Assembly (NCBI GenBank): GCA_003233615.1
Contig: QIMB01000001.1
Coordinates: 1-19,925 of the forward strand
Reading direction: 5' to 3'
DNA from: Nitrospirota bacterium
GTDB taxonomy: Bacteria; Nitrospirota; Nitrospiria; Nitrospirales; UBA8639
DNA length: 19,925 nt
Of the stretch, positions 1-7,049 are shown in pieces (within the stretch, counting starts at the first letter, position 1; every line of letters begins with the position of its first letter). A model generated the notes under the pieces. The model was not told the DNA's origin, searched no databases, and saw nothing but the letters and a program-made list of their open reading frames with translations. Position numbers and translations under genes: made by a program.

Positions 1-2
1 GA

Positions 3-122
3 TTACCAACCTGAATCCACTTCCTCATAATACAATGTCTTGTGAAGCTGTGGCCATTTGCGGTCACATTCAAAGGCGACCGACGGTGTGGTGATTATAC
101 CGCCACATAAGACGCATAATTT
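3..122 (-). pseudogene. Remnant of a small CxxC-type protein, apparently frameshifted
   Basis: On the minus strand a frame reads KLCVLCGGIITTPS, then VAFECDRKWPQLHK and a short tail, ending at TAA (3-5). It has no in-frame ATG, GTG or TTG. A strong Shine-Dalgarno (GGGAGG, 124-129) sits 6 nt before an ATG at 117-115, but that ATG is in another frame and opens only 15 codons. A one-base indel just after this ATG would join it to the CVLCGG frame and give a protein of about 39 residues with a CxxC motif and a further Cys. I do not recognise the family. The WPQLHK segment recurs at 1180-1251. It could also be chance coding, so confidence is low. Confidence 0.25.
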
Positions 123-186
123 TCCTCCCTCTTTCCAAAATATTCATATCTGATCATAGCTTCTATCAGCGATAAATAAAATGCGA

Positions 187-532
187 CTTAGGACTTGCGT
201 GAAAATAACTTGAACACATTCGCAACAAGATTTGGGCCAGATTTGGACGGAACGATTGAGGAAAACCCGAGGCATGGCGGAGCTATGTTGAGGTGTTTTT
301 CGATTGAGGCGCGTTCAACCTAAAGACGGCAGTTGGGCGCGAAAAAGCTGTGCAAGCAATTGATGTGCATAGGGAATGTACAAATTGTGTGGTCACCTTT
401 TAGGTGATGAGTCAATTTTTACATTTACAAGGGGTTGTGCAGACTTTCATGATCCAACTGCCGTTTTTAGGTTCAAAGGTAGCCCGAAGATTGGCTACGA
501 ACTGTCCAAGTTATTTTCACGCAAGTCCTAAG
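187..532 (+). repeat. Long inverted-repeat element (copy A) with perfect 26-bp terminal repeats
   Basis: Positions 187-212 (starting CTTAGGACTTGCGTG) are the exact reverse complement of 507-532. A second, nested inverted repeat (317-336 with 454-473, one mismatch in 20) lies inside. Further in is a small hairpin at 393-407 (TCACCT/AGGTGA), and a GC-containing stem-loop lies at 272-288. A core at 226-246 (CAAGATTTGGGCCAGATT) matches the reverse complement of copies B (9494-9677) and C (19729-19915). No convincing ORF lies inside. It ends 13 nt from the hicB stop codon, so on the minus strand it forms the downstream flank of the toxin-antitoxin pair and could act as a folded 3' end. No target-site duplication is visible. 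It is probably a non-autonomous MITE-like or structured intergenic element. With the remnant at 3-122 it accounts for the gene-free left 545 bases. Confidence 0.8.
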
Positions 533-545
533 GCAACGTTGTCAG

Positions 546-794
546 TTAGGAAACACTGCCTGCGGGTTGTGTGTTTTGAATGAGAACGGTGGGGTGGAGG
601 GTGCGTGAGGGGATCGGCAAGCTCTCGGTCTCCAAAAGAGTAACGTGTTCCTCCATACCCCATTTGGCCTGATAGAGACAATCTTCCACAGAATGGCCGG
701 TGCCGGTGAAGCCTTCGAGGTCAGGGGAAAAAAATCCAAAGAAGGTGGGGTCGTCCGTAGCTTCGATCACTAAGGAATAGGGTAAATCAATCAT
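546..794 (-). CDS. hicB: HicB family antitoxin, short form
   Basis: This 82-residue protein should neutralise the neighbouring HicA ribonuclease by binding it. It has the HicB-type partial RNase H fold pattern: a strand (YSLVIEATDD), then FFGFFSPDLEGFTGTGHSVEDCL with the typical P-D/L-x-G turn, then an amphipathic helix (QAKWGMEEHVTLL) and a PT(V/I)-type strand near the end. Its start overlaps the hicA stop by 8 bp (ATG at 794-792, hicA TGA at 789-787), which suggests translational coupling with the toxin first, as in many hicAB loci. Many HicB proteins are longer and carry a C-terminal HTH or ribbon-helix-helix domain. None fits in the residues after about position 70 here, so DNA binding and autorepression would need another route. 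Confidence 0.82.
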   Translation of the reverse strand: MIDLPYSLVIEATDDPTFFGFFSPDLEGFTGTGHSVEDCLYQAKWGMEEHVTLLETESLPIPSRTLHPTVLIQNTQPAGSVS

Positions 795-996
795 CTGACT
801 GATCCTTTCGAACAGGAAGCGCAGCGGCCTTCAGAATGGCATGACAGGTTCCCGTCGGCACCTCTTTCTTCCCATGGTAATCAATGCGAATGAGTTTGTC
901 ATGGCCGGTTTTTCGATAATACCGAATCGAGCCTTTCTCTTTCATGAGTGAGAACCCTTGCTTTTCTAGCAATCGGACCAGTTCGGCAAACGTCAT
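787..996 (-). CDS. hicA: HicA-family toxin (YcfA-like) lacking the usual catalytic His
   Basis: The 69-residue product matches the double-stranded-RBD-like HicA/YcfA fold: helix 1 TFAELVRLLEKQGF, the G-S strand KEKGSIRYYRKTG, the strand with IRIDYHGKKEVPTGT, and helix 2 CHAILKAA. In classical HicA mRNA interferases the G-S turn is followed by a catalytic His (GSH). Here that position is Ile (GSIRYY). Another His is kept in the YHGKKE segment, as in the family. It is first in a two-gene unit with hicB, with an 8-bp overlap. The start is an ATG preceded by AGGA about 10 nt upstream. It is either a divergent subclass using other residues or a toxin with weak or no RNase activity. Membership of the family is clear, activity is not. 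Confidence 0.82.
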   Translation of the reverse strand: MTFAELVRLLEKQGFSLMKEKGSIRYYRKTGHDKLIRIDYHGKKEVPTGTCHAILKAAALPVRKDQSDD

Positions 997-1033
997 GGTG
1001 GCATCCTGGTTGAACCTCTCAGTAATGTAATGC

Positions 1034-1057
1034 CGGTTAATATTGCGTAATAAACCG
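1034..1057 (-). promoter_or_regulatory. Imperfect palindrome upstream of hicA, possible operator
   Basis: CGGTTAATA and TAATAAACCG face each other as a 24-bp imperfect inverted repeat (7 of 9 arm positions pair) about 38 bp upstream of the hicA start. The position suits autoregulation of a toxin-antitoxin unit, but this HicB lacks an evident DNA-binding domain and AT-rich palindromes occur by chance. Confidence 0.25.
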
Positions 1058-1179
1058 CTCCAGACCTCGTTTCACGCGTTCTAAGATATGAACATAAATA
1101 TTAGTTTGCTTACGGGGGCGGCAACTTTTTTAAGAGGTGTAAATTTCCAAAAACCTTCATTTTGCAATTGCTCAACAGC

Positions 1180-1251
1180 CTACGACTCCACATCCCCATC
1201 ACACATTATCTTGTAAAGCTGTGGCCAGTTCTTGCCCAATTGATCATCCGG
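1180..1251 (-). pseudogene. Second WPQL(Y)K-type coding remnant downstream of the cyclophilin gene
   Basis: Directly after the cyclophilin stop codon (TAA, 1254-1252) the same frame stays open to TAG at 1182-1180 and reads PDDQLGKNWPQLYKIMCDGD plus three residues. Its KNWPQLYK part resembles RKWPQLHK at 3-122. At the DNA level 1187-1227 and 16-56 match at about 34 of 41 positions. There is no plausible start of its own, except a TTG without a ribosome-binding site. It is best read as a fragment of the same unknown small gene, or as an ancestral tail. Confidence 0.25.
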
Positions 1252-1845
1252 TTATTTCATCACTTCAATCGTCATCTCAATCCGTTCGACTGGGCTATCC
1301 CGCAAATCTTTAGGCTGACTCACAATCGTTTTGACAATTTCTCCAAAGACCGTGTATTGGCCATCCAAGTGAGGCGATTTCGCAACCATGATGAAAAATT
1401 GGGAGCCAGCACTATTGGGATCTGCCGTTCGGGCGGCAGAGAGAATACCTTTTTCATGAGCGACCTTGCTGAATTCTGCAGGCACCGTATAGCCTGGACC
1501 GCCTGTCCCAAATTTATTTCGATTCGCTGGATCCTTCGTCAACGGATCACCACCTTGGATCATAAATCCTGGAATAATGCGATGGAAAATCGTCCCATTA
1601 TAAAATCCGGATTTGGTTAGTTTGAGAAAACTTTCCACATGCTTGGGGGCTAAATCGGGAAAAAGCACAATTTCCATTTCACCAAATTTTGTCTTCAGGA
1701 GAACGTGGGGTGCTTGCTGATCAGCCGAAGGCGAGTCTTCTGCCAAGACCACTGGAATCACGAGTAGATTCAACATGGCTATGACACCACATACCACCAT
1801 TCCTTGTCGAAACGTATTCACGCACACACCAGATAAAACGTCCAT
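1252..1845 (-). CDS. Exported cyclophilin-type peptidyl-prolyl cis-trans isomerase
   Basis: This enzyme catalyses proline isomerisation in folding proteins, here probably in the periplasm. After a short N-region comes a hydrophobic stretch (VVCGVIAMLNLLVIPVVLA) ending in a likely signal peptidase I site before EDSPSAD. The cyclophilin core follows: FHRIIPGFMIQGGD with the catalytic Arg, the FGTGGPGY loop, and GSQFFIMVAKSPHLDGQYTV. An ATG at 1845 is preferred because GGAGGAG lies 6 nt before it. A GTG at 1851 overlaps that ribosome-binding site. After VFGEIV the sequence jumps to KTIVSQPKDLRDSP, which looks about six residues shorter than the usual V-x-GM-x-VV-x-x-I helix. It lies 16 nt downstream of rnc and probably shares its transcript. 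Confidence 0.88.
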   Translation of the reverse strand: MDVLSGVCVNTFRQGMVVCGVIAMLNLLVIPVVLAEDSPSADQQAPHVLLKTKFGEMEIVLFPDLAPKHVESFLKLTKSGFYNGTIFHRIIPGFMIQGGDPLTKDPANRNKFGTGGPGYTVPAEFSKVAHEKGILSAARTADPNSAGSQFFIMVAKSPHLDGQYTVFGEIVKTIVSQPKDLRDSPVERIEMTIEVMK

Positions 1846-1861
1846 CGTCACTCCTCCATAA

Positions 1862-2593
1862 CTATTTAGGTAAATGTCTTATGATATCAGACCTAGGTTC
1901 GCTCACGTGTGCAAGCGCTTGTTCTGCCGCACATTGCTCAGCTTCCTTTTTTGTACGTCCTTCGCCGCGCCCTATGACTTCTCCACACATCTCGACTGTC
2001 ATACTAAACATTTTTTGATGATCAGGACCTGATTCCTGGACGAGTCGGTACCGGGGACTTGTTCCATCATGTTTGTGTAACCATTCCTGTAACCGGCTTT
2101 TCCAATCTCCCCCGACAGATAACTCCGGGCGTTCTCGTAGGTCAGTAAATTCAGGGGCCAACGCGCGGTGGATGAACGTACGAACTGCGTCCAATCCACT
2201 ATCAAGGTACACAGCTCCGATAAGCGCTTCTAGTGCATTCGCCAACAGCGAATGTTTTTCACGACCCGAAGACGCTTCTTCCCCTCGACCAAGTCGCAAC
2301 CACTGTCCGAGGGTAAGACGCCCTGCAGCTTTTGCAAGCGTGACTCTACTAATCAACCCAGCTTTGAGTTTGGATAATTCCCCTTCGGTAAACGTTGGGA
2401 ACATGGCCACAAGGCTTTCGCTTACAACCAAACCCAACACGGCATCTCCTAAAAATTCCAGACGTTCATTATGTTGGGCTGTGGCATGTTCCGGTGTATG
2501 CAAAAAAGACCGATGGGTGAGAGCCTCACGTAACAGTGCTTCTTGTGTGAACACATAATCAAGAGTGTCCTGAATATCTTGAATCTGTAACAT
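1862..2593 (-). CDS. rnc: Ribonuclease III
   Basis: This is the double-strand-specific endoribonuclease for rRNA and mRNA processing. The 243-residue length is typical. The N-terminal catalytic domain has the signature ERLEFLGDAVLGLVVSE with the acidic metal ligands, and a second acidic cluster at ANALEALIGAVYLDSG. The C-terminal double-stranded RNA-binding domain runs from about residue 165 (KSRLQEWLHKHDG) to about 230, with the GRGEGRTKKEAEQCAA helix that contacts RNA. ATG start at 2593. It follows fabF after a 257-bp gap. rnc next to acpP/fabF is a common bacterial arrangement. The gap to the downstream cyclophilin gene is small, which suggests co-transcription. Confidence 0.96.
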   Translation of the reverse strand: MLQIQDIQDTLDYVFTQEALLREALTHRSFLHTPEHATAQHNERLEFLGDAVLGLVVSESLVAMFPTFTEGELSKLKAGLISRVTLAKAAGRLTLGQWLRLGRGEEASSGREKHSLLANALEALIGAVYLDSGLDAVRTFIHRALAPEFTDLRERPELSVGGDWKSRLQEWLHKHDGTSPRYRLVQESGPDHQKMFSMTVEMCGEVIGRGEGRTKKEAEQCAAEQALAHVSEPRSDIIRHLPK

Positions 2594-2702
2594 GACATAT
2601 CACCATCATTGCTAGACGAACTTTTTTGACCATTCCCTTGGCTGTTCCTGTCGATCACACCCCGGGCATGTAAGGGCTATGCACGTGATAGTATTCAACA
2701 AC

Positions 2703-2731
2703 CCCATACAAGACTGATGCGACTTTCTCAA
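2703..2731 (-). promoter_or_regulatory. Weak promoter candidate for rnc in the fabF-rnc gap
   Basis: On the minus strand TTGAGA (2731-2726) is separated by 17 nt from TATGGG (2708-2703), 110 bp before the rnc start. Only the -35 box is good. The rest of the 257-bp gap (2594-2850) shows no clear hairpin terminator or convincing gene. Confidence 0.2.
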
Positions 2732-2850
2732 TTCCCTCTTCAATAATCGTTGTATTGTATCATATCGCATGACGACGCTCATGGCACATGGCGAGAGGAT
2801 AGGAATGAGGACACTGTACGGGGCAGCAAGCAACCACACGTCTGTTGTGT

Positions 2851-4104
2851 TTATGCCTCATGCCACCGACGAAAGACTAAGCAGGCATTCACTCCGCCAA
2901 ATCCAAATGCATTGGAAATAGCCACATCAACAGAACAGGCACGAGCCTGATGAGGAACATAATCCAGGTCACATTCAGGATCAGGATCATCTAAATTGAT
3001 CGTTGGGGGAATGATACCGTGTTGCAAGACTAAAATGGAGAAGACCGCTTCAATGCCACCTGCGGCTCCAAGTAAATGTCCTGTCATAGACTTGGTTGAA
3101 CTTACTGGAATGGAATAGGCTTGCTCGCCGAATACCTCTTTGATGACGTGTGTTTCCACACGATCGGCGAAGGTTGATGTCCCATGGGCATTGATATACC
3201 CAACGGTCGATTTGGACACGCCCCCATCCTGAAGCGCCCGCTCCATACACTTGATTGCACCCGCACCATCTTCTGGCGGAGCGGTAATATGAAACGCATC
3301 GCTGTTCATCGCATAGCCAATGATTTCGGCATAAATACGGGCGCCACGAGCACGAGCATGTTCGAGTTCTTCTATGATCAGCACCCCTGCGCCTTCTCCA
3401 ATCACGAAGCCATCACGATCTTTGTCAAACGGACGACTTGCTCTCTCTGGTTCATCGTTCCGCCGCGATAAGGCCTTGGCAGCCCCAAAACCAGCGACAG
3501 CTGTGGGACATATTGTTGCCTCCGCACCACCGACAATCATGACATCGGCTTCGTCGCGCTGAATGAGACGAAATCCATCACCAATGCAATGATTCCCAGT
3601 AGCACATGCGGTCACGGCGCAGGCATTCGGTCCCTTCGCGCCATATCGAATAGCCACTTGGCCTGAAGCCAGATTGATAATGACCATTGGGATAAAAAAC
3701 GGAGTCACACGGTCCGGCCCACGTTCTAATAATATCTTGTGGTACCGCTCAATTGCTGGAAGACCGCCGATGCCTGCGCCAATATATACTCCCACTCGTT
3801 CGGCATTGTGAGAATCCACGATCAACTTGGCATCATCTACAGCCTCTTGGCTGGCAGCAATAGCAAAATGGATAAAGGTATCCATTTTTTTGACTTCTTT
3901 TTTTTCAATGAAGTCTGCAGGATCGAAATTCTTCACTTCTCCTGCAATGCGAACAGAGTACTGACTCGCATCAAACCGTGAGATAGGTCCAATGCCTGAT
4001 TGTCCCTGACAGAGTTTTTCCCATGTTTTAGAGACACCAATATCCAGCGGGGTGACGAGTCCCATCCCGGTCACAACCACTCGACGAGGAATCCACTCAG
4101 CCAT
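2851..4104 (-). CDS. fabF: Beta-ketoacyl-ACP synthase II
   Basis: This condensing enzyme elongates acyl-ACP with malonyl-ACP in type II fatty acid synthesis. The 417-residue thiolase-fold protein starts RRVVVTGMGLVTPLDIG. The nucleophile is Cys167 in TACATGNHC. His307 (NAHGTS) and His343 (STKSMTGHLLGAAGG, with Lys338) complete the Cys-His-His triad. After NAHGTST it has FADRVE where many homologues have a P-x-ND-type sequence. The start is set at the ATG at 4104, preceded by AGGA at a 9-nt spacing. The longer reading from a GTG at 4122 has no good ribosome-binding site. It is last in the fab block, 36 nt after acpP. Confidence 0.95.
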   Translation of the reverse strand: MAEWIPRRVVVTGMGLVTPLDIGVSKTWEKLCQGQSGIGPISRFDASQYSVRIAGEVKNFDPADFIEKKEVKKMDTFIHFAIAASQEAVDDAKLIVDSHNAERVGVYIGAGIGGLPAIERYHKILLERGPDRVTPFFIPMVIINLASGQVAIRYGAKGPNACAVTACATGNHCIGDGFRLIQRDEADVMIVGGAEATICPTAVAGFGAAKALSRRNDEPERASRPFDKDRDGFVIGEGAGVLIIEELEHARARGARIYAEIIGYAMNSDAFHITAPPEDGAGAIKCMERALQDGGVSKSTVGYINAHGTSTFADRVETHVIKEVFGEQAYSIPVSSTKSMTGHLLGAAGGIEAVFSILVLQHGIIPPTINLDDPDPECDLDYVPHQARACSVDVAISNAFGFGGVNACLVFRRWHEA

Positions 4105-4140
4105 CACAATATTCCTCTTCACACGTGCTGATTCGAGGAA

Positions 4141-4371
4141 TCAGGATTTCTCCTTGATAAAGTCAACGGCTGCTGAAACCGTGAGAATTTTTTCCGCATC
4201 TTCATCCGGAATCTCAATTTCAAATTCTTCCTCTAGAGCCATGACTAATTCCACGGTATCCAAAGAATCGGCTCCGAGGTCCTCAACAAATTTGGCATCG
4301 GACACCACATCATCTTCTTCCACCCCTAATTGTTCGGCAATAATTTTCTTCACCCGTTCTTCTACAGCCAT
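4141..4371 (-). CDS. acpP: Acyl carrier protein
   Basis: This small acidic protein carries growing acyl chains on a 4'-phosphopantetheine arm. The 76-residue product has the four-helix ACP pattern and the attachment Ser in LGADSLDTVELVMALEEEF, followed by the acidic recognition helix. The ATG at 4371 is chosen because AGGAGG lies 8 nt upstream and homologues begin with M(A/S)-x-EERVKKI. An in-frame ATG at 4392 sits just before this ribosome-binding site and would add seven residues. The gene sits between fabG and fabF, the usual place. Confidence 0.96.
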   Translation of the reverse strand: MAVEERVKKIIAEQLGVEEDDVVSDAKFVEDLGADSLDTVELVMALEEEFEIEIPDEDAEKILTVSAAVDFIKEKS

Positions 4372-4427
4372 CGTTGGCACCTCCTCCTTCAATGTTTATT
4401 CAGTTTGCACACTGCATAAGCTCTTCT

Positions 4428-5171
4428 CTATGCCATATGCATTCCACCATTCACGTGCAAGACATGCCCTGTAATATATCCCGCCTTCTCCGTACATAAA
4501 AAACTCACAGCATCAGCAACATCAGACGGTTGTCCCAATCGTTTTAAGGGAATCTGACTTAAGAGAGCCTCTTTCGTGTCAGCAGATAGTCCTTGGGTCA
4601 TCGACGTATCAATAAATCCAGGGGCAACCGCATTGATCGTAATGTTGCGGCTGGCATATTCTCGTGCGATGGTTTTGGTCAGACCAATGACGGCCGCTTT
4701 CGAAGCTGCATAGTTCGCCTGCCCCGCATTCCCAATGGCCCCGACAATCGAGGCAATATTCACGATGCGTCCACTCCGTTGTCGACTCATTGTCGGCAAC
4801 ACCGCTTTTGCACAAAAAAAGGTTCCCGTCACATTCACCTGAAGCACAGCCTGCCAATCTTCTTCTTTCATACGCATGAGGAGACCATCTCGAGTGATTC
4901 CTGCATTATTCACCAAAATATCTATTCGTCCCCATTCCTTCAGTACATGATCCACCATACTCTTGACTTGATCCCAATCACCAACATTGACCGACACCGC
5001 TATGACCTTTCTTCCTAACTGCTGAATACGGTCGACGGTTTCTTGGCAGCTGTTCGCATTTAGATCAGCCACAACCACATCCGCACCTTCTTGGGCCAAT
5101 GTTGTGGCAATTGTTTGGCCAATGCCTTGCGCAGCTCCAGTCACGATGGAAATCTTTCCTGTCAATGACAT
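4428..5171 (-). CDS. fabG: 3-oxoacyl-ACP reductase
   Basis: This NADPH-dependent short-chain dehydrogenase reduces beta-ketoacyl-ACP to beta-hydroxyacyl-ACP. It is 247 residues long with the Rossmann motif TGAAQGIG (11-18), NNAG (88-91), and the catalytic Ser141, Tyr154 and Lys158 (Y-x3-K in NYAASKAA). The FabG-specific ending is seen in PLKRLGQPSDVADAVSFL and the final YITGHVLHVNGGMHM. Start ATG 5171 with GAAGG 7 nt before it. A GTG at 5177 would add two residues. It lies 36 nt after fabD in the fab operon. Confidence 0.95.
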   Translation of the reverse strand: MSLTGKISIVTGAAQGIGQTIATTLAQEGADVVVADLNANSCQETVDRIQQLGRKVIAVSVNVGDWDQVKSMVDHVLKEWGRIDILVNNAGITRDGLLMRMKEEDWQAVLQVNVTGTFFCAKAVLPTMSRQRSGRIVNIASIVGAIGNAGQANYAASKAAVIGLTKTIAREYASRNITINAVAPGFIDTSMTQGLSADTKEALLSQIPLKRLGQPSDVADAVSFLCTEKAGYITGHVLHVNGGMHMA

Positions 5172-5207
5172 TGCCACGCCTTCGATACAATGTGGAATGC
5201 GCGTTGA

Positions 5208-6143
5208 TTATGCCACATGGGCGAGAACATGTTCATACGATTCTTGATCAAAGATATTCCACGTGTCGGCCTCAGGTACAATACGTTTCACTAACCCCGT
5301 CAAGACTTTACCTGGACCAATTTCAATAAAACTTGTAATGCCCATTGCCCACATCGTCTGAATAGTCTCTTGCCAACGAACAGAAGACGGGAGTTGTTTA
5401 ACCAAAGACACTCGCACGTCATCGGCAGATCGTAGGACCTTGGCTTCCACGTTGTTGATCAAGGGTACTTGCAAATCAGACCATTCTAAAGAATCAATAT
5501 CGTGTTTTAAACGATCCGCCGCAACCTGCATTAATGGTGTATGGACCGGAACGCTGACTGGCAAGGTCTTCACGCGTTTGGCTCCTCGTATCTTTGCCAG
5601 TTCCAATGCTCGTTCTACCGCAACTTTCTCTCCAGCAATCACCGTCTGCACTGGGGAATTTAAATTCGCCGGGACCACGGTACCGAAGGCTTCGGCCTCT
5701 TTACACACCTCATACACCTCTGACACGGAAAGACCCAATATCGCAGCCACCAATCCACTCCCCGGACTCATAGCTTCGGCCATATATTGCGCTCGTTTTT
5801 TCACCAAACCGACGGCTTCGGAAAACCCGATCGCACCGGCAGCCACGAGAGCCGTATATTCCCCCAAACTATGCCCAGCCACGGCTGCCGGAATCAGCGG
5901 CCCATTTTGTACAAGCTGCAAGGCTGCGACACTCGTGACGAGCAAAGCGGGTTGCGTATATTCCGTTTGATTGAGCTGCTCTATAGGGCCCTCAAAACAT
6001 AAAACACCCACATCATACCCCAAGACTTTTTCGGCGTCTTGATAAAAAGCAGAAATATGGGAATTCGCGTCATACAGCGCCTTCCCCATTCCAACCGATT
6101 GCGAGCCCTGCCCAGGGAATAAAAACCCAATAGTTGATTTCAC
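5208..6143 (-). CDS. fabD: Malonyl-CoA:ACP transacylase
   Basis: It transfers malonyl from CoA to ACP, giving the extender for FabH and FabF. The 311 residues are standard for the family. Visible motifs are the N-terminal FLFPGQGSQSVGMG, the nucleophile Ser92 in GHSLGEY, and the catalytic His201 in SVPVHTPLM (often GPFHSxLM in homologues). The FIEIGPGKVLTGLVKRI segment near the C-terminus is also typical. It follows the enoyl reductase gene by 75 nt and precedes fabG by 36 nt. Confidence 0.95.
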   Translation of the reverse strand: MKSTIGFLFPGQGSQSVGMGKALYDANSHISAFYQDAEKVLGYDVGVLCFEGPIEQLNQTEYTQPALLVTSVAALQLVQNGPLIPAAVAGHSLGEYTALVAAGAIGFSEAVGLVKKRAQYMAEAMSPGSGLVAAILGLSVSEVYEVCKEAEAFGTVVPANLNSPVQTVIAGEKVAVERALELAKIRGAKRVKTLPVSVPVHTPLMQVAADRLKHDIDSLEWSDLQVPLINNVEAKVLRSADDVRVSLVKQLPSSVRWQETIQTMWAMGITSFIEIGPGKVLTGLVKRIVPEADTWNIFDQESYEHVLAHVA

Positions 6144-6218
6144 GTCGTTCGTTCACGGTTCAGAAAAATGAAGACTTGGCATTGCATTCGTGACAAAGCA
6201 CCAGAATCTTTGGGACGA

Positions 6219-7031
6219 CTAGTCCACAATAAATTCGCCACCATCAACACAAATCACATTCCCGGTAATCCAATGCGCTTTGGGATGACACAAAAGACCT
6301 AAGGCATCGGCCACATCCTGAGTCGTCGTCAAGCGATTTGACGGATTTTTCCGTTGAGCCATAGCAAGCATGTCATCAGACCCAGGGATTTTTCGTAGGG
6401 CAGGAGTATCAGTGACTCCTGCCATTAGACAATTGACGGTAATACCTAACGGAGCCAATTCTAAAGCTAGCTGCCGTGTGTGGGATTCGAGGGCCGACTT
6501 GGCTGCCGAAACAGCACCATACGTTTTCCACACTCGAGCCCCTCCCGCACTTGTCATCGCAAAGATACGGCCTCCCGAGCCTAGGAACTTCAGTCTCACT
6601 AAATCTTGCGTCCAGTATACGAGGGAATTTGCCATCACATCTAGGGTCATGTCCATCTGAGCCTTATTGATTCCTTCAGCCGCAGATTCCGCAATATACG
6701 GCTTTAAGGTTCCAAAGGCTAATGAATGCAACAGCACTCGGACAGTGACCGGTTTTCCTGATTCTTCGCTTCGTTGCTTCACCGCTTGTAAAATATCGGC
6801 TCGCTTTTCTGAATCGGCGGCATTGGCATTAAAAAATAAGACGTCGCGCCCCAACTCGCGAATTTTCGTCGCAATACGTTCAGCATTGGGTCGCGTTGAT
6901 TTTCGATCCAAATGCACACCAATGATATTGAACCCTACATTCGCTAACTCTAAAGCCGCAGCTTCACCAAATCCGCTCGAAGCCCCAAGAATTAAGGCCC
7001 AGTCCCCTTCGCCCCATTTCATGTCAGACAT
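6219..7031 (-). CDS. fabL: Enoyl-ACP reductase, FabL-like short-chain dehydrogenase
   Basis: It probably reduces trans-2-enoyl-ACP in the last step of each elongation cycle. The 270-residue SDR has an altered nucleotide motif (GASSGFG, 16-22) and an active-site spacing Tyr171-x6-Lys178 (TYGAVSAAK). That spacing is the enoyl-reductase form, unlike the Y-x3-K of FabG. The region after it (TVNCLMAGVTDTPALRKIPG, then a D-x-x-x-x-A-x-x-x-x-P stretch) resembles Bacillus FabL more than FabI. The second FabI Tyr ten residues upstream is absent. ATG 7031 has AGGGG 5 nt upstream. An earlier in-frame ATG at 7052 overlaps a palindrome. The location between fabH and fabD supports the role. A different SDR activity cannot be excluded. 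Confidence 0.82.
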   Translation of the reverse strand: MSDMKWGEGDWALILGASSGFGEAAALELANVGFNIIGVHLDRKSTRPNAERIATKIRELGRDVLFFNANAADSEKRADILQAVKQRSEESGKPVTVRVLLHSLAFGTLKPYIAESAAEGINKAQMDMTLDVMANSLVYWTQDLVRLKFLGSGGRIFAMTSAGGARVWKTYGAVSAAKSALESHTRQLALELAPLGITVNCLMAGVTDTPALRKIPGSDDMLAMAQRKNPSNRLTTTQDVADALGLLCHPKAHWITGNVICVDGGEFIVD

Positions 7032-7049
7032 GATTTCCCCTTTTTCTCT

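Noticed and set aside
187..532. Copy A as a CRISPR array or a complete insertion sequence
   Set aside because: No regularly spaced direct repeats and no transposase-sized ORF; only inverted repeats.
1162..1620. 152-codon plus-strand ORF
   Set aside because: Runs antisense through the cyclophilin gene, whose protein motifs are clear.
2612..2839. 75-codon minus-strand ORF from a GTG between fabF and rnc, with a hydrophobic start
   Set aside because: No recognisable family, no good ribosome-binding site, and composition like non-coding sequence; left as intergenic.
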